This document shows positions 32,960-42,310 of a stretch of DNA of 64,000 bases, piece after piece. The stretch is taken from NCBI RefSeq assembly GCF_004766045.1, contig NZ_SPQQ01000007.1, positions 1 to 64,000 of the forward strand. Direction: 5' to 3'. The notes beneath the pieces were generated by a model. That model did no database searches, had not been told where the DNA came from, and saw nothing but the letters and a program-made list of their open reading frames with translations. Positions within the stretch are counted from its first letter, which is position 1, and each line of letters starts with the position of its first letter. The position numbers and the translations under genes were made by a program. Origin of the DNA: Desulfosporosinus fructosivorans (GTDB taxonomy: Bacteria; Bacillota; Desulfitobacteriia; Desulfitobacteriales; Desulfitobacteriaceae).

Positions 32960-33925
32960 TTAACTTGCAGGCTCATATCCTTTAGCATACTCGGTCTTTG
33001 CCTTCTTTTGCAGATCGTCAAAATATGTCTGGAACTTCGTGTCTTTAGCGGTATTCAACGCATCTTCTTTAACACGATCTTTTAACTTCTCAAAGTCTGG
33101 GGCGACCTCAGGCGTATGCGTTTCAGCAAAGATAACATGATAACCAAATTCTGTTTTTACAGGGGCAGTAGAAAATGTACCTACTTTTTGGGCAAATACA
33201 GCTGTTTCAAATTCAGGAACCATTTTACCCTTAGTGATGGTTCCAAGATCGCCACCTGATTCTTTAGCTCCCGGCTCAGTAGACTTCTCTTTGGCAAGCT
33301 GTTCAAACATAGGAAGGATCGCGGCTTGGTCCTTAACTGCTGAAAGCTGCGTAATAATTGCCTTCGCTTCGTCTTCTGTTTTCACTAGGATGTGACGAGC
33401 TGTTACACTTTCGGGTTGGGTATAATTAGCTACGTTTTTATCAAAAAAAGCCTTGGCATCAGTGTCATTAATTTCTTTGATGTCCCCCGTTACCTTCTCA
33501 TAAACCGTCAGGAAATTCTTTAATTCTGCTTCCGTCATTCCCTGTTGTTTAAGTGTATCTTGGAATTTAGCATCATCCCCAATATTTTTTTTGATGATAT
33601 CTTCCTGCTCTTTTATTTTTGCGCCCTCTGGATCAAGCTTTTGGGCCTTTATTTCCTGAGCAATAAGTTTTCCCTCGATCATACGAGCTAATAGCTGGCT
33701 TTTAATCTGAGGCAAGGCTGCTTTGCCTTCCTCGGTGTCAAATTTCATACCTAGTTTTTCATAAGTCTTTTGCGCTTCAGCAACTCTTGTCTCATAATCC
33801 TTAATCAGAATTGATTCCCCGTTAACTTTTACCGCCCATTTACCGCCAACCAACGAAGAACACCCCGTGGTCACAAGTATCAATGCAAGAACTCCCAATA
33901 TTATCCCCACCTGAGACTTTCTCAT
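32960..33925 (-). CDS. prsA: Foldase lipoprotein, PrsA/SurA-type parvulin peptidyl-prolyl isomerase
   Basis: 321 aa. Signal peptide with lipobox LVTTGC (cysteine at about residue 22), so a lipid-anchored extracytoplasmic protein. The N-terminal SurA-like helical part (WAVKVNGESILIKDYETRV) is followed by a parvulin domain (ARHILVKTEDEAKAI ... GGDLGTITKGKMVPEFE ... TEFGYHVIF). Assists folding of secreted proteins. AAAGGGTGTG precedes the ATG. It sits between mfd and spoVT, an insertion relative to B. subtilis. Confidence 0.93.
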   Translation of the reverse strand: MRKSQVGIILGVLALILVTTGCSSLVGGKWAVKVNGESILIKDYETRVAEAQKTYEKLGMKFDTEEGKAALPQIKSQLLARMIEGKLIAQEIKAQKLDPEGAKIKEQEDIIKKNIGDDAKFQDTLKQQGMTEAELKNFLTVYEKVTGDIKEINDTDAKAFFDKNVANYTQPESVTARHILVKTEDEAKAIITQLSAVKDQAAILPMFEQLAKEKSTEPGAKESGGDLGTITKGKMVPEFETAVFAQKVGTFSTAPVKTEFGYHVIFAETHTPEVAPDFEKLKDRVKEDALNTAKDTKFQTYFDDLQKKAKTEYAKGYEPAS

Positions 33926-33964
33926 TTAGACACACCCTTTCAATTTTGACATGAGAACAGTATA

Positions 33965-36900
33965 TCAAGGAGTCGTCCTTGAAGCAATATTGCAAAATGT
34001 TGAGAGCACTCGTCTTACGGCCTCAATCACTTCTTCTTGCCCAAGCGTGCGGATACGAATTTTACACTCTAGATTCCCACCGCTCACCGACTTGAAAGAC
34101 AAAGGATAAGGGGACGCCGAGGCCACTGCCATCAAGTTCTCACCCGTCATGCCCATATCTGCTGCAAAACGAATACTAACATTTTGTTTGGCTTGTTGAA
34201 TTTGTTCAATCTTCAAAGAACTTGCTAGGAATTTGATCCGAATTATTGCGATTAGGTGCTCAACTTCACGCGTAGGAGTACCGAAACGATCCACCAATTC
34301 GTCAACCATCTCGCTGAGTTGATCCTCATCCCGAACCATAGCCAGCCGTTGGTATAACGATGCCTTAGCTTGGCTGTCTACAATATAGGGATCCGGTAAA
34401 AAGGCATCCACCTGGAGCTCAATACTCGGTTCGATGACTTCTTCGACCTTTTCTCCCCGCAGTTCCTGAACCGCTTCTTTAAGCATTTGACTATACATTT
34501 CAAACCCCACCGCTGCCAAATGTCCATGCTGTTGGGCACCAATCAAGTTTCCCGCTCCACGAATTTCCAAATCTCGCATGGCAATTTTAAATCCCGCCCC
34601 AAATTCTGTAAATTCGCGGATAGCCCCCAGGCGTTTCTCTGCAATTTCTGTGAGAACTTTTTGTGGTTTATATAAAAGGTAGGCAAACGCTTTGCGGTTG
34701 GACCGTCCAACACGCCCGCGCAACTGATAAAGCTGGGATAACCCAAAACGATCGGCCTCATCGATAATAAGAGTGTTTACATTAGGCATATCGAGTCCCG
34801 TTTCGATAATGGTCGTAGAAACTAGGACATCCATTTCCTGCTCAAGAAAATCAAGCATAACACGTTCCAATTCTGTTTCGCGCATTTGGCCATGAGCAAT
34901 ACCGCACCGAGCCTCGGGAACCAACTGACTCAAAAAATGGGTAACTTTGTCCATATCCTCCACTCTATTATGCACATAGAATACTTGTCCACCACGTTGA
35001 ATCTCACGCCTTATGGCGTCACGGACTACATCAGCTCGAAATTCTGTAACATACGTTTGAACTGGATACCGACCTTCAGGTGGGGTCTCAATCACGCTCA
35101 TGTCCCTAACTCCCACCAATGACATATGCAAAGTCCTTGGGATTGGGGTTGCCGACAAAGTCAGCACATCAACGTTACCTTTAAGTGTTTTCAGTTTTTC
35201 CTTGTGGGCAACTCCGAAACGCTGCTCCTCATCAATAACCAATAATCCCAAATCCTTAAACTTGACGGCATCAGAGAGAATACGGTGCGTTCCTACAATG
35301 ACATCTATTCGCCCTTCTTTAAGACCTTCCAGTATTACCTTTTGTTCTTTCTGAGACCGAAAACGGCTTAGCATTTCAATTGTAATCGGATATCCTATAA
35401 ACCGCTCCTTAAAGGTATTAAAATGTTGTTGAGCCAAAATAGTTGTGGGTACGAGGACTGCTACTTGCTTACTATCCAACACCGCTTTAAACGCCGCACG
35501 AAGGGCAACTTCCGTTTTCCCATATCCAACATCTCCGCAGAGTAAGCGGTCCATCGGACGTGGACGCATCATATCAGTTTTTACATCCACAATGCTCTGA
35601 AGTTGATCCGGCGTCTCTTCGTAAGGGAATTTCTCTTCAAATTCATTTTGCCACACATTATCAGGAGAAAAAGCAAAGCCTTGGATAGCCTCCCTCTTGG
35701 CATAAAGCTTCACCAAATCAATCGCCATTTCTTTAACGGCACTGCGTGTTTTACTCTTTACCTTGTACCACTCAGTCCCCCCGAGTTTGTATAGTTTGGG
35801 CAAGGTTTCCGCAGCACTTCCCAAATACTTTTGCAGGAGATGAAGTTGATCCAGAGGAACATAGAGCCGATCTTCTCCGGCGTAGCGGATTCCAAAGTAG
35901 TCCTTTTCGATGCCTTCAACTGCTAAACGCTCAATGCCGGTAAATTGACCGATCCCGTGGTGAGCATGAACAACATAATCTCCTGGTTTAAGATCCGAGA
36001 TAAACATACTCTTTGGAGCAGGTTTGCTAGGCTTCTTACCAACAACCTTGCTCTCTCTCTTATAGATTTCAGTTTCAGTCAGAATGACTAGTTTTCCGAG
36101 CGGTAACTCGAAGCCATGGTCGAGGGAATATGGGTAAACATACACATGTCCTTCTTCAATAGAATCCTTAAGTTCTTTGCGAGATGCCGTCAATCCACGA
36201 TCTTTTAATCCCTGAATCAAACGCAGGGCATGATCTTCATCGCCAACAAACAGCGCCACCACATTTCCTGCATTCTTTCGGTGCTCTATCTCCTCGACTA
36301 ACTTACTTGTTTTTCCCATAAAGCCCGTCAAGGGGCGGGCGTTGAGGTTGAAAATTCGCTTTGGGGAGAGCCCTGGCGCTTGCCTTAAAAGCGTTGAAAG
36401 ATTGATCAAAGGATGTCGCTCTCCGTGGCTTAGAATATCATTGTAGTCGATAAACTGAGTCTCAGGATGAACAAACCCCTCACCGTGTTCCAGCTGGTGA
36501 GTGAATTCTAGTAAACGCTCGTTAGCTTGAAACTCTAACTTCTCTTTTAAGCGTAACGGCTCGTCTAATACAATAAAGTGATCCTCTGAAAGATAAGAGA
36601 AAAAGGGGACGAGTGGTGTATTAACTAAGCTTAGAAAAGAATAAATATTTTCATCTAAGATCCCCTGTTCAAGCCTTTCTTCCAGAAAATTAACTTTACT
36701 GCGTAAGCGTTCAGCCGCATCTTTCCTACCCGCACGTTCAAGACGACCGGTCGTTTTACGAGCTTCTGCGCGAATTGCAAAGCGAAGTTGCGCTAGTTCT
36801 TCCCTCGTGACAACATATTCCATGGCAGGAGAAATACGCACCTTGTTCAAAGAGGCAATGGATTTCTGAGTGCTAACGTCAAACGTCCGAATTGAATCAA

Positions 36901-37495
36901 TTTCCTCATCAAAAAATTCAATGCGCACTGCCTCTCCGTCTAAGGGTGCAACGTCCAAAATCCCACCTCTTAAGGCGAACTGCCCTTTCCCTCCAACTGT
37001 CTCTATCCGCTCATATCCACCAGAGGTTAATGCCGTAAGAACCTCAGGTAGGGCATAACTCTCCCCTACTTCAAATGTTAACGTATACTCTGTCCAGCGG
37101 TCCAGAGGGAACACACGCCGTTCCACTGCAAGGGCAGAAGCAACGACAGTACATTTGCGGTTCTGAGCCAGTTGATTCATGACCCGAATTCGGTCTGCAG
37201 TAGTTTCTCTACTTCTACCCAATACTTCAAAAGGGAGCCACTCTGTTGTGGGTAAATGTAGAATGGTATCTTGAGGGCACCAAGTCCGCAAATCGTTAGT
37301 CCACTTTTGGGCCTGCTCTTCTGAATATGTTAAGATCAAGCCATTCTTAGACTTTTGTAATAGCTGAGCGACAAAGGCTGCCTTTTGGCTTCCTGTTAAA
37401 TCGCAAATCATTTGGGGCCATTCCCCATAGTTTAGGGATTGCTCAATCTCTTTAATATCAAGTCCCTGTCGAATATAGTCATGAATTGTATTCAA
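33965..37495 (-). CDS. mfd: Transcription-repair coupling factor
   Basis: Removes RNA polymerase stalled at DNA damage and recruits UvrA. 1176 aa from a TTG at 37495, chosen because AAAGGAAG precedes it and the length then equals B. subtilis Mfd (1177 aa). Seen: UvrB-like N-terminal domain, RNA-polymerase-interaction domain (DLKPGDYVVHAHHGIGQF), helicase motifs GDVGYGKTEVA, DEEQRFG, TLSATPIPRT, and QLRGRVGRS, then the D7 domain. Follows fin and pth in the same order as Bacillus. Confidence 0.96.
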   Translation of the reverse strand: MNTIHDYIRQGLDIKEIEQSLNYGEWPQMICDLTGSQKAAFVAQLLQKSKNGLILTYSEEQAQKWTNDLRTWCPQDTILHLPTTEWLPFEVLGRSRETTADRIRVMNQLAQNRKCTVVASALAVERRVFPLDRWTEYTLTFEVGESYALPEVLTALTSGGYERIETVGGKGQFALRGGILDVAPLDGEAVRIEFFDEEIDSIRTFDVSTQKSIASLNKVRISPAMEYVVTREELAQLRFAIRAEARKTTGRLERAGRKDAAERLRSKVNFLEERLEQGILDENIYSFLSLVNTPLVPFFSYLSEDHFIVLDEPLRLKEKLEFQANERLLEFTHQLEHGEGFVHPETQFIDYNDILSHGERHPLINLSTLLRQAPGLSPKRIFNLNARPLTGFMGKTSKLVEEIEHRKNAGNVVALFVGDEDHALRLIQGLKDRGLTASRKELKDSIEEGHVYVYPYSLDHGFELPLGKLVILTETEIYKRESKVVGKKPSKPAPKSMFISDLKPGDYVVHAHHGIGQFTGIERLAVEGIEKDYFGIRYAGEDRLYVPLDQLHLLQKYLGSAAETLPKLYKLGGTEWYKVKSKTRSAVKEMAIDLVKLYAKREAIQGFAFSPDNVWQNEFEEKFPYEETPDQLQSIVDVKTDMMRPRPMDRLLCGDVGYGKTEVALRAAFKAVLDSKQVAVLVPTTILAQQHFNTFKERFIGYPITIEMLSRFRSQKEQKVILEGLKEGRIDVIVGTHRILSDAVKFKDLGLLVIDEEQRFGVAHKEKLKTLKGNVDVLTLSATPIPRTLHMSLVGVRDMSVIETPPEGRYPVQTYVTEFRADVVRDAIRREIQRGGQVFYVHNRVEDMDKVTHFLSQLVPEARCGIAHGQMRETELERVMLDFLEQEMDVLVSTTIIETGLDMPNVNTLIIDEADRFGLSQLYQLRGRVGRSNRKAFAYLLYKPQKVLTEIAEKRLGAIREFTEFGAGFKIAMRDLEIRGAGNLIGAQQHGHLAAVGFEMYSQMLKEAVQELRGEKVEEVIEPSIELQVDAFLPDPYIVDSQAKASLYQRLAMVRDEDQLSEMVDELVDRFGTPTREVEHLIAIIRIKFLASSLKIEQIQQAKQNVSIRFAADMGMTGENLMAVASASPYPLSFKSVSGGNLECKIRIRTLGQEEVIEAVRRVLSTFCNIASRTTP

Positions 37496-37634
37496 GCCGC
37501 GCTTCCTTTCGGGTAACAAAAAAGATGAACGTCCGATAAAGGACCCCCATGAGCGATATTCGCTATTCGCTATTCGATGGATTTTTACCAAGCTTCAAAC
37601 CATGAATTACGATTTTGTTACCCCTAATCTGGTA

Positions 37635-37657
37635 AAGGCACGATGCATCGTGCCCCT
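37635..37657. repeat. GTAGGGGC palindrome family, copy 4
   Basis: Palindrome GGCACGATGCATCGTGCC within the fin-mfd gap, arms ending in CCCTAT. Copy 5 lies 70 bp away. Confidence 0.65.
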
Positions 37658-37705
37658 ATAAATCCCTGGACCCGACGTTATTTCTGAAACAATAGTGTGG
37701 AGGTT

Positions 37706-37730
37706 AGGGCACAATACATCGTGCCCCTAC
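37706..37730. repeat. GTAGGGGC palindrome family, copy 5
   Basis: Inverted repeat GGGCACAAT / ATCGTGCCCCTAC between fin and mfd. Confidence 0.65.
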
Positions 37731-37750
37731 AACGCCGCTTTTTGCCAGTA

Positions 37751-37927
37751 CTAATGATAAATATTTCTAGGCGCCATTTCCATGTCATTTAGGCAACTTG
37801 GGCAAAGAGCGTATGCGACATTTCCAACAATATCCATTATAGGGTCAGCGCTATTGTTGGTCAAGTCATCTAACTCAATCTCACCAATAATTCGATCACA
37901 GGCATGACATAACTTTAATATCATCAT
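37751..37927 (-). CDS. fin: Small zinc-ribbon protein, likely anti-sigma-F factor Fin
   Basis: 58 aa: MMILKLCHACDRIIGEIE...DIVGNVAYALCPSCLNDMEM. Two CxxC pairs (residues 7/10 and 42/45) are typical of a treble or ribbon zinc site. It lies between pth and mfd, exactly where B. subtilis has fin (yabK), whose product inhibits sigma-F late in forespore development. It is shorter than the 76-aa Bacillus protein. AGGGGGTGAATTTAGT precedes two ATG codons (37927 and 37924). Function is inferred from place and cysteines; identity was not tested by alignment. Confidence 0.8.
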   Translation of the reverse strand: MMILKLCHACDRIIGEIELDDLTNNSADPIMDIVGNVAYALCPSCLNDMEMAPRNIYH

Positions 37928-37986
37928 ACTAAATTCACCCCCTAGCTAGTAGAATTGCCCCTAGCAATGAAGGTTATACTCCTTTA

Positions 37987-38544
37987 TTAACGATGATATA
38001 AATTCATGGCCCGATCAGTTTCCCCTTTAATCCATAAGTTCGTTGCCTTTTCTGCCCGTCCTAATACCTCATCTAACTGCATCGACTCCTCATCAGCAAA
38101 GGGAGAAAGGACATAACGTGCAGGGTCGTATTCTCTAGGCGGACGACCTACACCCAATTTTAACCGCCAGAACTTTTCCGTTCCTAATTCAGCTAGAATG
38201 GATTTAATCCCGTTATGCCCCCCCGCACTTCCCTGATCACGAAGACGAATCTTTCCTAGCGACAAATCCATGTCATCATGTACAATCAGTAAATCACTGC
38301 CGGTAATTTTATAAAAATTGGTAATCTCTCTAACTGCACGGCCGCTCAAATTCATAAACGTTTGTGGTTTTAAGAGCAATAATCGCTCCCCTTCCACTTT
38401 TCCCTCCGTCCATAATCCTTGGAACTTCGCACGGAATTGAAGCTTATACTCCTCTGCTAGCAAGTCCACCAATAAAAATCCAATATTATGGCGCGTCTCT
38501 GCATATTGAGGCCCGGGGTTACCAAGACCGACAATAACCTTCAA
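37987..38544 (-). CDS. pth: Peptidyl-tRNA hydrolase
   Basis: Recycles peptidyl-tRNAs. 185 aa from a TTG at 38544 giving the family-typical start (M)KVIVGLGNPGPQYAETRHN; GGAGGAG lies 6 nt before it. Catalytic His is in ETRHNIGF; LLLKPQTFMNLSG and DDMDLSLGKIRLRDQGSAGGHNG are conserved. Start of the pth-fin-mfd group. Confidence 0.95.
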   Translation of the reverse strand: MKVIVGLGNPGPQYAETRHNIGFLLVDLLAEEYKLQFRAKFQGLWTEGKVEGERLLLLKPQTFMNLSGRAVREITNFYKITGSDLLIVHDDMDLSLGKIRLRDQGSAGGHNGIKSILAELGTEKFWRLKLGVGRPPREYDPARYVLSPFADEESMQLDEVLGRAEKATNLWIKGETDRAMNLYHR

Positions 38545-38695
38545 ACTAATCTCCTCCATAGCATATTCAACCGCTTAACTGAATACATCTTTAAGTATAA
38601 TCAACTATCTTCGCCAGTGTACCGTTCGGCTAAAGACAACATGGAACACCCGCTCATAGAAGTGGGATTCTTAAGTGGATAAGGAGGTGAACAAT

Positions 38696-39421
38696 ATGAA
38701 GCCCAGTAGAAAATATTTATCATTACCTATCATTTCCCTCCAGGAAGGGCAACAAATTGGTTACGTAAAAAGCTTAATTCTTGATGCCAGTGCCAAGGCT
38801 TTAGCTGCCATTGTAGTAGACCGGAAGGGTTTTTTCAAGGATCAGCGCATTATACCCTATTCCAAAGTTGTCAGTGTTGGCGAAGACGCGATCACCATTG
38901 ACAAGGAGTCTCACGTCGAAAAAACCTCAAGTCTTCCTGAATTATTAGATCTAGTCAAAGAAAAATTGACCATCATAGGGACAAAGATGGTCACAGAAAC
39001 AGGTAAAACACTTGGAATCGCCGAAGAATATTATGTCGACCCAGAAACAGGTAAAATCACCCACATAGAAATTTCAGGCGGTAAAATCGAAGGCTTCTTG
39101 AGCGGTAAAGCGTGGATCTCTGCAGAATACATTACAACCATTGGCCACGATGTGATCATTTCACAAAAAGATAGTGAAAACACTCTAACCGTCGCGGACA
39201 AAGGACTCAGTGAATCCTTTAAAAAGCTCATGCACTCAACGTCAAATCTGGCCTCAGAAACAACCCACACCATCAGTAGCTACTTCAAAAAAGATAAAGT
39301 TAGAACAGTTTCTCCCCCTGATTCAGATAAGGAACTGGTCATCTTCCCTGAATCAGACCCTATCCCACCGGTCAACCAAACTATTTCTGAAATACCCATA
39401 CCTAAAGAACCCCTGGGGTAA
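38696..39421 (+). CDS. PRC-barrel domain protein
   Basis: 241 aa from the ATG at 38696 (AAGGAGGTG upstream). Two PRC-barrel-type halves: residues 5-80 (LPIISLQEGQQIGYVKSLI, AIVVDRKG) and 85-165 (GTKMVTETGKTLGIAEEYYVDPETGKITHIEISGG, split here by motif). The C-terminal 70 residues are polar and rich in Ser, Thr and Pro. PRC-barrels are found in RimM and in envelope-related proteins of sporeformers (YlmC/YmxH type). Function unknown. One of few plus-strand genes, convergent with prs. Confidence 0.85.
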   Translation: MKPSRKYLSLPIISLQEGQQIGYVKSLILDASAKALAAIVVDRKGFFKDQRIIPYSKVVSVGEDAITIDKESHVEKTSSLPELLDLVKEKLTIIGTKMVTETGKTLGIAEEYYVDPETGKITHIEISGGKIEGFLSGKAWISAEYITTIGHDVIISQKDSENTLTVADKGLSESFKKLMHSTSNLASETTHTISSYFKKDKVRTVSPPDSDKELVIFPESDPIPPVNQTISEIPIPKEPLG

Positions 39422-39438
39422 TACCCCAGGGGTCTTTT
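39409..39438 (+). terminator. Terminator of the PRC-barrel gene, facing prs
   Basis: Stem ACCCCTGGGGTA / TACCCCAGGGGT containing the stop codon, followed by CTTTT. It lies between the convergent genes and may serve both, though the minus-strand U-run is weak. Confidence 0.8.
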
Positions 39439-40372
39439 AACTAAAGAGTTTACTGACGGAGAGATCTTCGTGAATGCGAACTATGGCTTCACCCAGAAGC
39501 GGAGCAACAGACAACACCTTAATTTGGGGAATCATTTTCTCTATGGGAATTGTATTCGTGACAACGAGTTCACGAATAACGGAGTTTTGCAGACGTTCTA
39601 TAGCAGGCCCTGATAAAACTGGATGGGTACAGCACGCATAAACATCCTTAGCACCCCGTTCGACCAGAGCATAAGCACCCTGTGTAATTGTTCCAGCAGT
39701 ATCAATAATATCGTCGATCATGATAACGGTTTTACCCTTTAGTTCACCAATAACATTCATAATCTCAGAAACATTGGGTTCTGGCCGCCGTTTATCGATA
39801 ATAGCAAGTGAGGCACCAATACGTTCAGCCAAATTACGAGCTCTCGTAACTCCACCTAAGTCTGGAGATACGACACAGAGATTATCGAGCCCCTTCTCCT
39901 GAAAATACTCAGCCAAAATCGGGACCCCAGGCAAGTGGTCCAATGGAATGTCAAAGAAGCCTTGAATAGCTGGAGCGTGTAAGTCCATGGTTACGACACG
40001 ATCTGCCCCTGCTGTAGTAATCAAATTCGCCATTAATTTAGCCGTGATCGGATCACGTGCTCTTGACTTGCGTTCTTGACGGGCATATCCATAATATGGC
40101 ATAACTGCAGTAATACGGCGCGCAGAAGCACGACGCATTGCATCAATCATAATCAGCAATTCCATGATGTTGTCATTAGTTGGATAGCAGGTGGGTTGAA
40201 CAACATAAATATCCGCACCTCGTACGCTTTCATCAATGGCCAGACAGATTTCTCCGTCTCCAAAACGTTGGATTTTGGCTTCACCAAGCGGAACTCCGAG
40301 ATAGTCTACAATTTCCTGTGCCAAAGGACGATTGGCGTTCCCACAGAAAATTTTAAATTCTTTTGCTGCCAT
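39437..40372 (-). CDS. prs: Ribose-phosphate pyrophosphokinase
   Basis: Makes PRPP for nucleotide, histidine and NAD synthesis. 311 aa. Seen: NANRPLAQEIVDYLG, the flexible loop YARQERKSRARDPIT, VVSPDLGGVTRAR, and the PRPP-binding VIMIDDIIDTAGTI. It starts 8 bp after glmU, a pairing conserved in Firmicutes. Confidence 0.97.
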   Translation of the reverse strand: MAAKEFKIFCGNANRPLAQEIVDYLGVPLGEAKIQRFGDGEICLAIDESVRGADIYVVQPTCYPTNDNIMELLIMIDAMRRASARRITAVMPYYGYARQERKSRARDPITAKLMANLITTAGADRVVTMDLHAPAIQGFFDIPLDHLPGVPILAEYFQEKGLDNLCVVSPDLGGVTRARNLAERIGASLAIIDKRRPEPNVSEIMNVIGELKGKTVIMIDDIIDTAGTITQGAYALVERGAKDVYACCTHPVLSGPAIERLQNSVIRELVVTNTIPIEKMIPQIKVLSVAPLLGEAIVRIHEDLSVSKLFS

Positions 40373-40379
40373 GGGTCTT

Positions 40380-41750
40380 TTAGCCCCCTATTTCATCTTT
40401 TTGCTTATGCCAATGTTCCTTAGTTACCTGCGGGCTCCGCTCAACGGCCAAGGCCCTTGCCGGAACATTCTTCGTAATAGTAGAACCCGCACCTGTAACA
40501 GCATATTCTCCAACTTCAACCGGAGCAACCAAGTTTGTATTACTGCCGATGAAGGCATAATCGCCGATTTTAGTAGGATGCTTGTTGACCCCGTCATAGT
40601 TACAAGTGATTGTACCTGCTCCAATATTCGCGGATCTTCCCACGTGTGTATCTCCAATATAACTCAAATGGGGTATTTTTGCTCCCATTTCAACATAACT
40701 ATTTTTTATTTCAACAAAATCCCCTACTTTTACTTCCGCTTCTAGTTTTGTACCCGGTCGTAAATAGGCAAACGGACCAATGTGACAACGTTCGCCAATC
40801 ACCGTATCTTTGGCCACAGTGTAGGTCACTTCCGAGCCACAGCCTACCGTACAATTCTCCAAACTAGTCTGAGGTCCAATAACAGCATCCTCTTCAATCA
40901 GCGTTTTGCCCATTAAGCGGGTAAAGGGTAAAATTGTGACGTCCCGAGAAAGCTTTACCTCCGCCTCAATAAATGTTGAAGCAGGATCCACAAGCGTAAC
41001 CCCTTCAGACATCCAATGATCAAGAATTCGCTCTCGCAAAATTCCTTCGGCCTGAGCTAATTGTGCCCGGCTATTAATGCCCAGTGCTTCATTGGAATCT
41101 GGGGTACAATACGCTAGCACCTTCTCTCCATTTTTTATCAGAACATCAAAGACTTCTGTTAGATAATATTCTCCCTGCGCATTTTGAGTTGTGATTTTTG
41201 CCAGTGCTTCCTTAAGTACGGACCCCTTAAAACAATACGTCCCCGTGTTAACCTCTTTGATTTGTCGTTGATCAACTGAGGCATCTTTTTCTTCCGCAAT
41301 TTTAGCAACGAATTCACCATTTTTAATAACTCGGCCGTAGCCAAACGGTTGTTCCATAAAAGCTGTTAATACCGTCGCGCTAACCCCTTGAACTTCGTGT
41401 AGCTCAATAAGTTTTTTTAGTGTCTCGGCTTTAAGCAGTGGTTGATCCCCGCTTAAAATTAAAATGGTCTTAGCGCCATCCAAATAAGGAAGAGCTTGCA
41501 TTACTGCATGTCCGGTTCCTAATTGTTCAGTTTGAACAACGAGCTCTGCACGTTCTGAAATGCGGGTCTCAATTTCCTCTCGTCCATGTCCGACAATAAC
41601 CAAGGGACGTTCAATCCCAACTTGGGTTACACTGTCTAAGACATGTTCAATGAGCGTTTTGCCTGCTAATAAGTGCATGACTTTTGGCAGCTTTGATTTC
41701 ATTCTTGTCCCTTTACCCGCAGCCATGATCACCGCTAACAAATTATGCAT
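40380..41750 (-). CDS. glmU: Bifunctional GlmU (GlcNAc-1-P uridyltransferase / GlcN-1-P acetyltransferase)
   Basis: Makes UDP-GlcNAc for peptidoglycan and wall polymers. 456 aa. N-terminal pyrophosphorylase (IMAAGKGTRMKSKLPKV, residues 1-230) and C-terminal left-handed beta-helix with hexapeptide repeats (GDFVEIKNSY, GAGTITCNYDGVNKH, FIGSNTNLVAPVEVG). AGCTGGAGGCGG precedes the ATG. Between spoVG and prs, as in B. subtilis. Confidence 0.97.
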   Translation of the reverse strand: MHNLLAVIMAAGKGTRMKSKLPKVMHLLAGKTLIEHVLDSVTQVGIERPLVIVGHGREEIETRISERAELVVQTEQLGTGHAVMQALPYLDGAKTILILSGDQPLLKAETLKKLIELHEVQGVSATVLTAFMEQPFGYGRVIKNGEFVAKIAEEKDASVDQRQIKEVNTGTYCFKGSVLKEALAKITTQNAQGEYYLTEVFDVLIKNGEKVLAYCTPDSNEALGINSRAQLAQAEGILRERILDHWMSEGVTLVDPASTFIEAEVKLSRDVTILPFTRLMGKTLIEEDAVIGPQTSLENCTVGCGSEVTYTVAKDTVIGERCHIGPFAYLRPGTKLEAEVKVGDFVEIKNSYVEMGAKIPHLSYIGDTHVGRSANIGAGTITCNYDGVNKHPTKIGDYAFIGSNTNLVAPVEVGEYAVTGAGSTITKNVPARALAVERSPQVTKEHWHKQKDEIGG

Positions 41751-41865
41751 GTCTAATCCGCCTCCAGCTTTAGTCTAACCTTCTAACTCTTTTTACATTC
41801 CAAAAGTAATTCATTCGTCAAATTAGGTTAAAAATCCTTCTTTAGCCCTAAAGTTTAATATACTA

Positions 41866-41901
41866 TTGAAAAAGGAGACCTATCTACAAGGTCCCCTTTC
41901 C
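41866..41901 (-). terminator. Terminator of spoVG
   Basis: Stem AGGGGACCT / AGGTCTCCT followed by TTTTTC, 30 bp downstream of spoVG. Confidence 0.8.
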
Positions 41902-41927
41902 ATTTCTGATAACGACTATAATTGTGA

Positions 41928-42182
41928 CTATATGGCTTCTTGATATGCTTTTAAGACAGCCGACTGGATTACTTCTCGTGCTGCAGCAGAAATGGGGTGG
42001 GCGATATCACGAAATTCTCCTTCAGGTGTTTTTCGGCTGGGCATGGCTACAAAAATCCCATTCATACCTTCAACAACTTTAACATCATGGACGACAAAAG
42101 CATCATCAAACGTCACAGAGACCACTGCCTTCATCTTTCCTTCCGTGTTAATCTTCCGAACCCGCACATCGGTAATATTCAT
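41928..42182 (-). CDS. spoVG: Septation protein / RNA-binding regulator SpoVG
   Basis: 84 aa; MNITDVRVRKINTEGKMKAVVSVTFDD and GMNGIFVAMPSRKTPEGEFRDIAHPI are nearly invariant in SpoVG. It binds nucleic acid and affects septation in sporulation. AAGGGTGGTG precedes the ATG. A sigma-H promoter lies about 50-75 bp upstream. Confidence 0.97.
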   Translation of the reverse strand: MNITDVRVRKINTEGKMKAVVSVTFDDAFVVHDVKVVEGMNGIFVAMPSRKTPEGEFRDIAHPISAAAREVIQSAVLKAYQEAI

Positions 42183-42227
42183 TATGAATCACCACCCTTC
42201 AACTGTGCTCCAGGCTTGTCCATAATG

Positions 42228-42256
42228 ATATTCTCTGTATGGTAAAAAAATCCTGC
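42228..42256 (-). promoter_or_regulatory. Sigma-H promoter of spoVG
   Basis: Minus strand GCAGGATTT (42248-42256), 11-bp spacer, AGAGAATAT (42228-42236); matches RnAGGAwww and RnnGAATww. B. subtilis spoVG is the classical sigma-H target. Confidence 0.85.
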
Positions 42257-42310
42257 TTTAAATCCAAGAAAATTTCGTGAAAGTATCGAAAACTTAGCTA
42301 GTAAAAAGTC

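Noticed and set aside
37635..37730. Two palindromes considered as a CRISPR array
   Set aside because: Copies differ, spacing is irregular and no cas genes are near; they fit the dispersed palindrome family.
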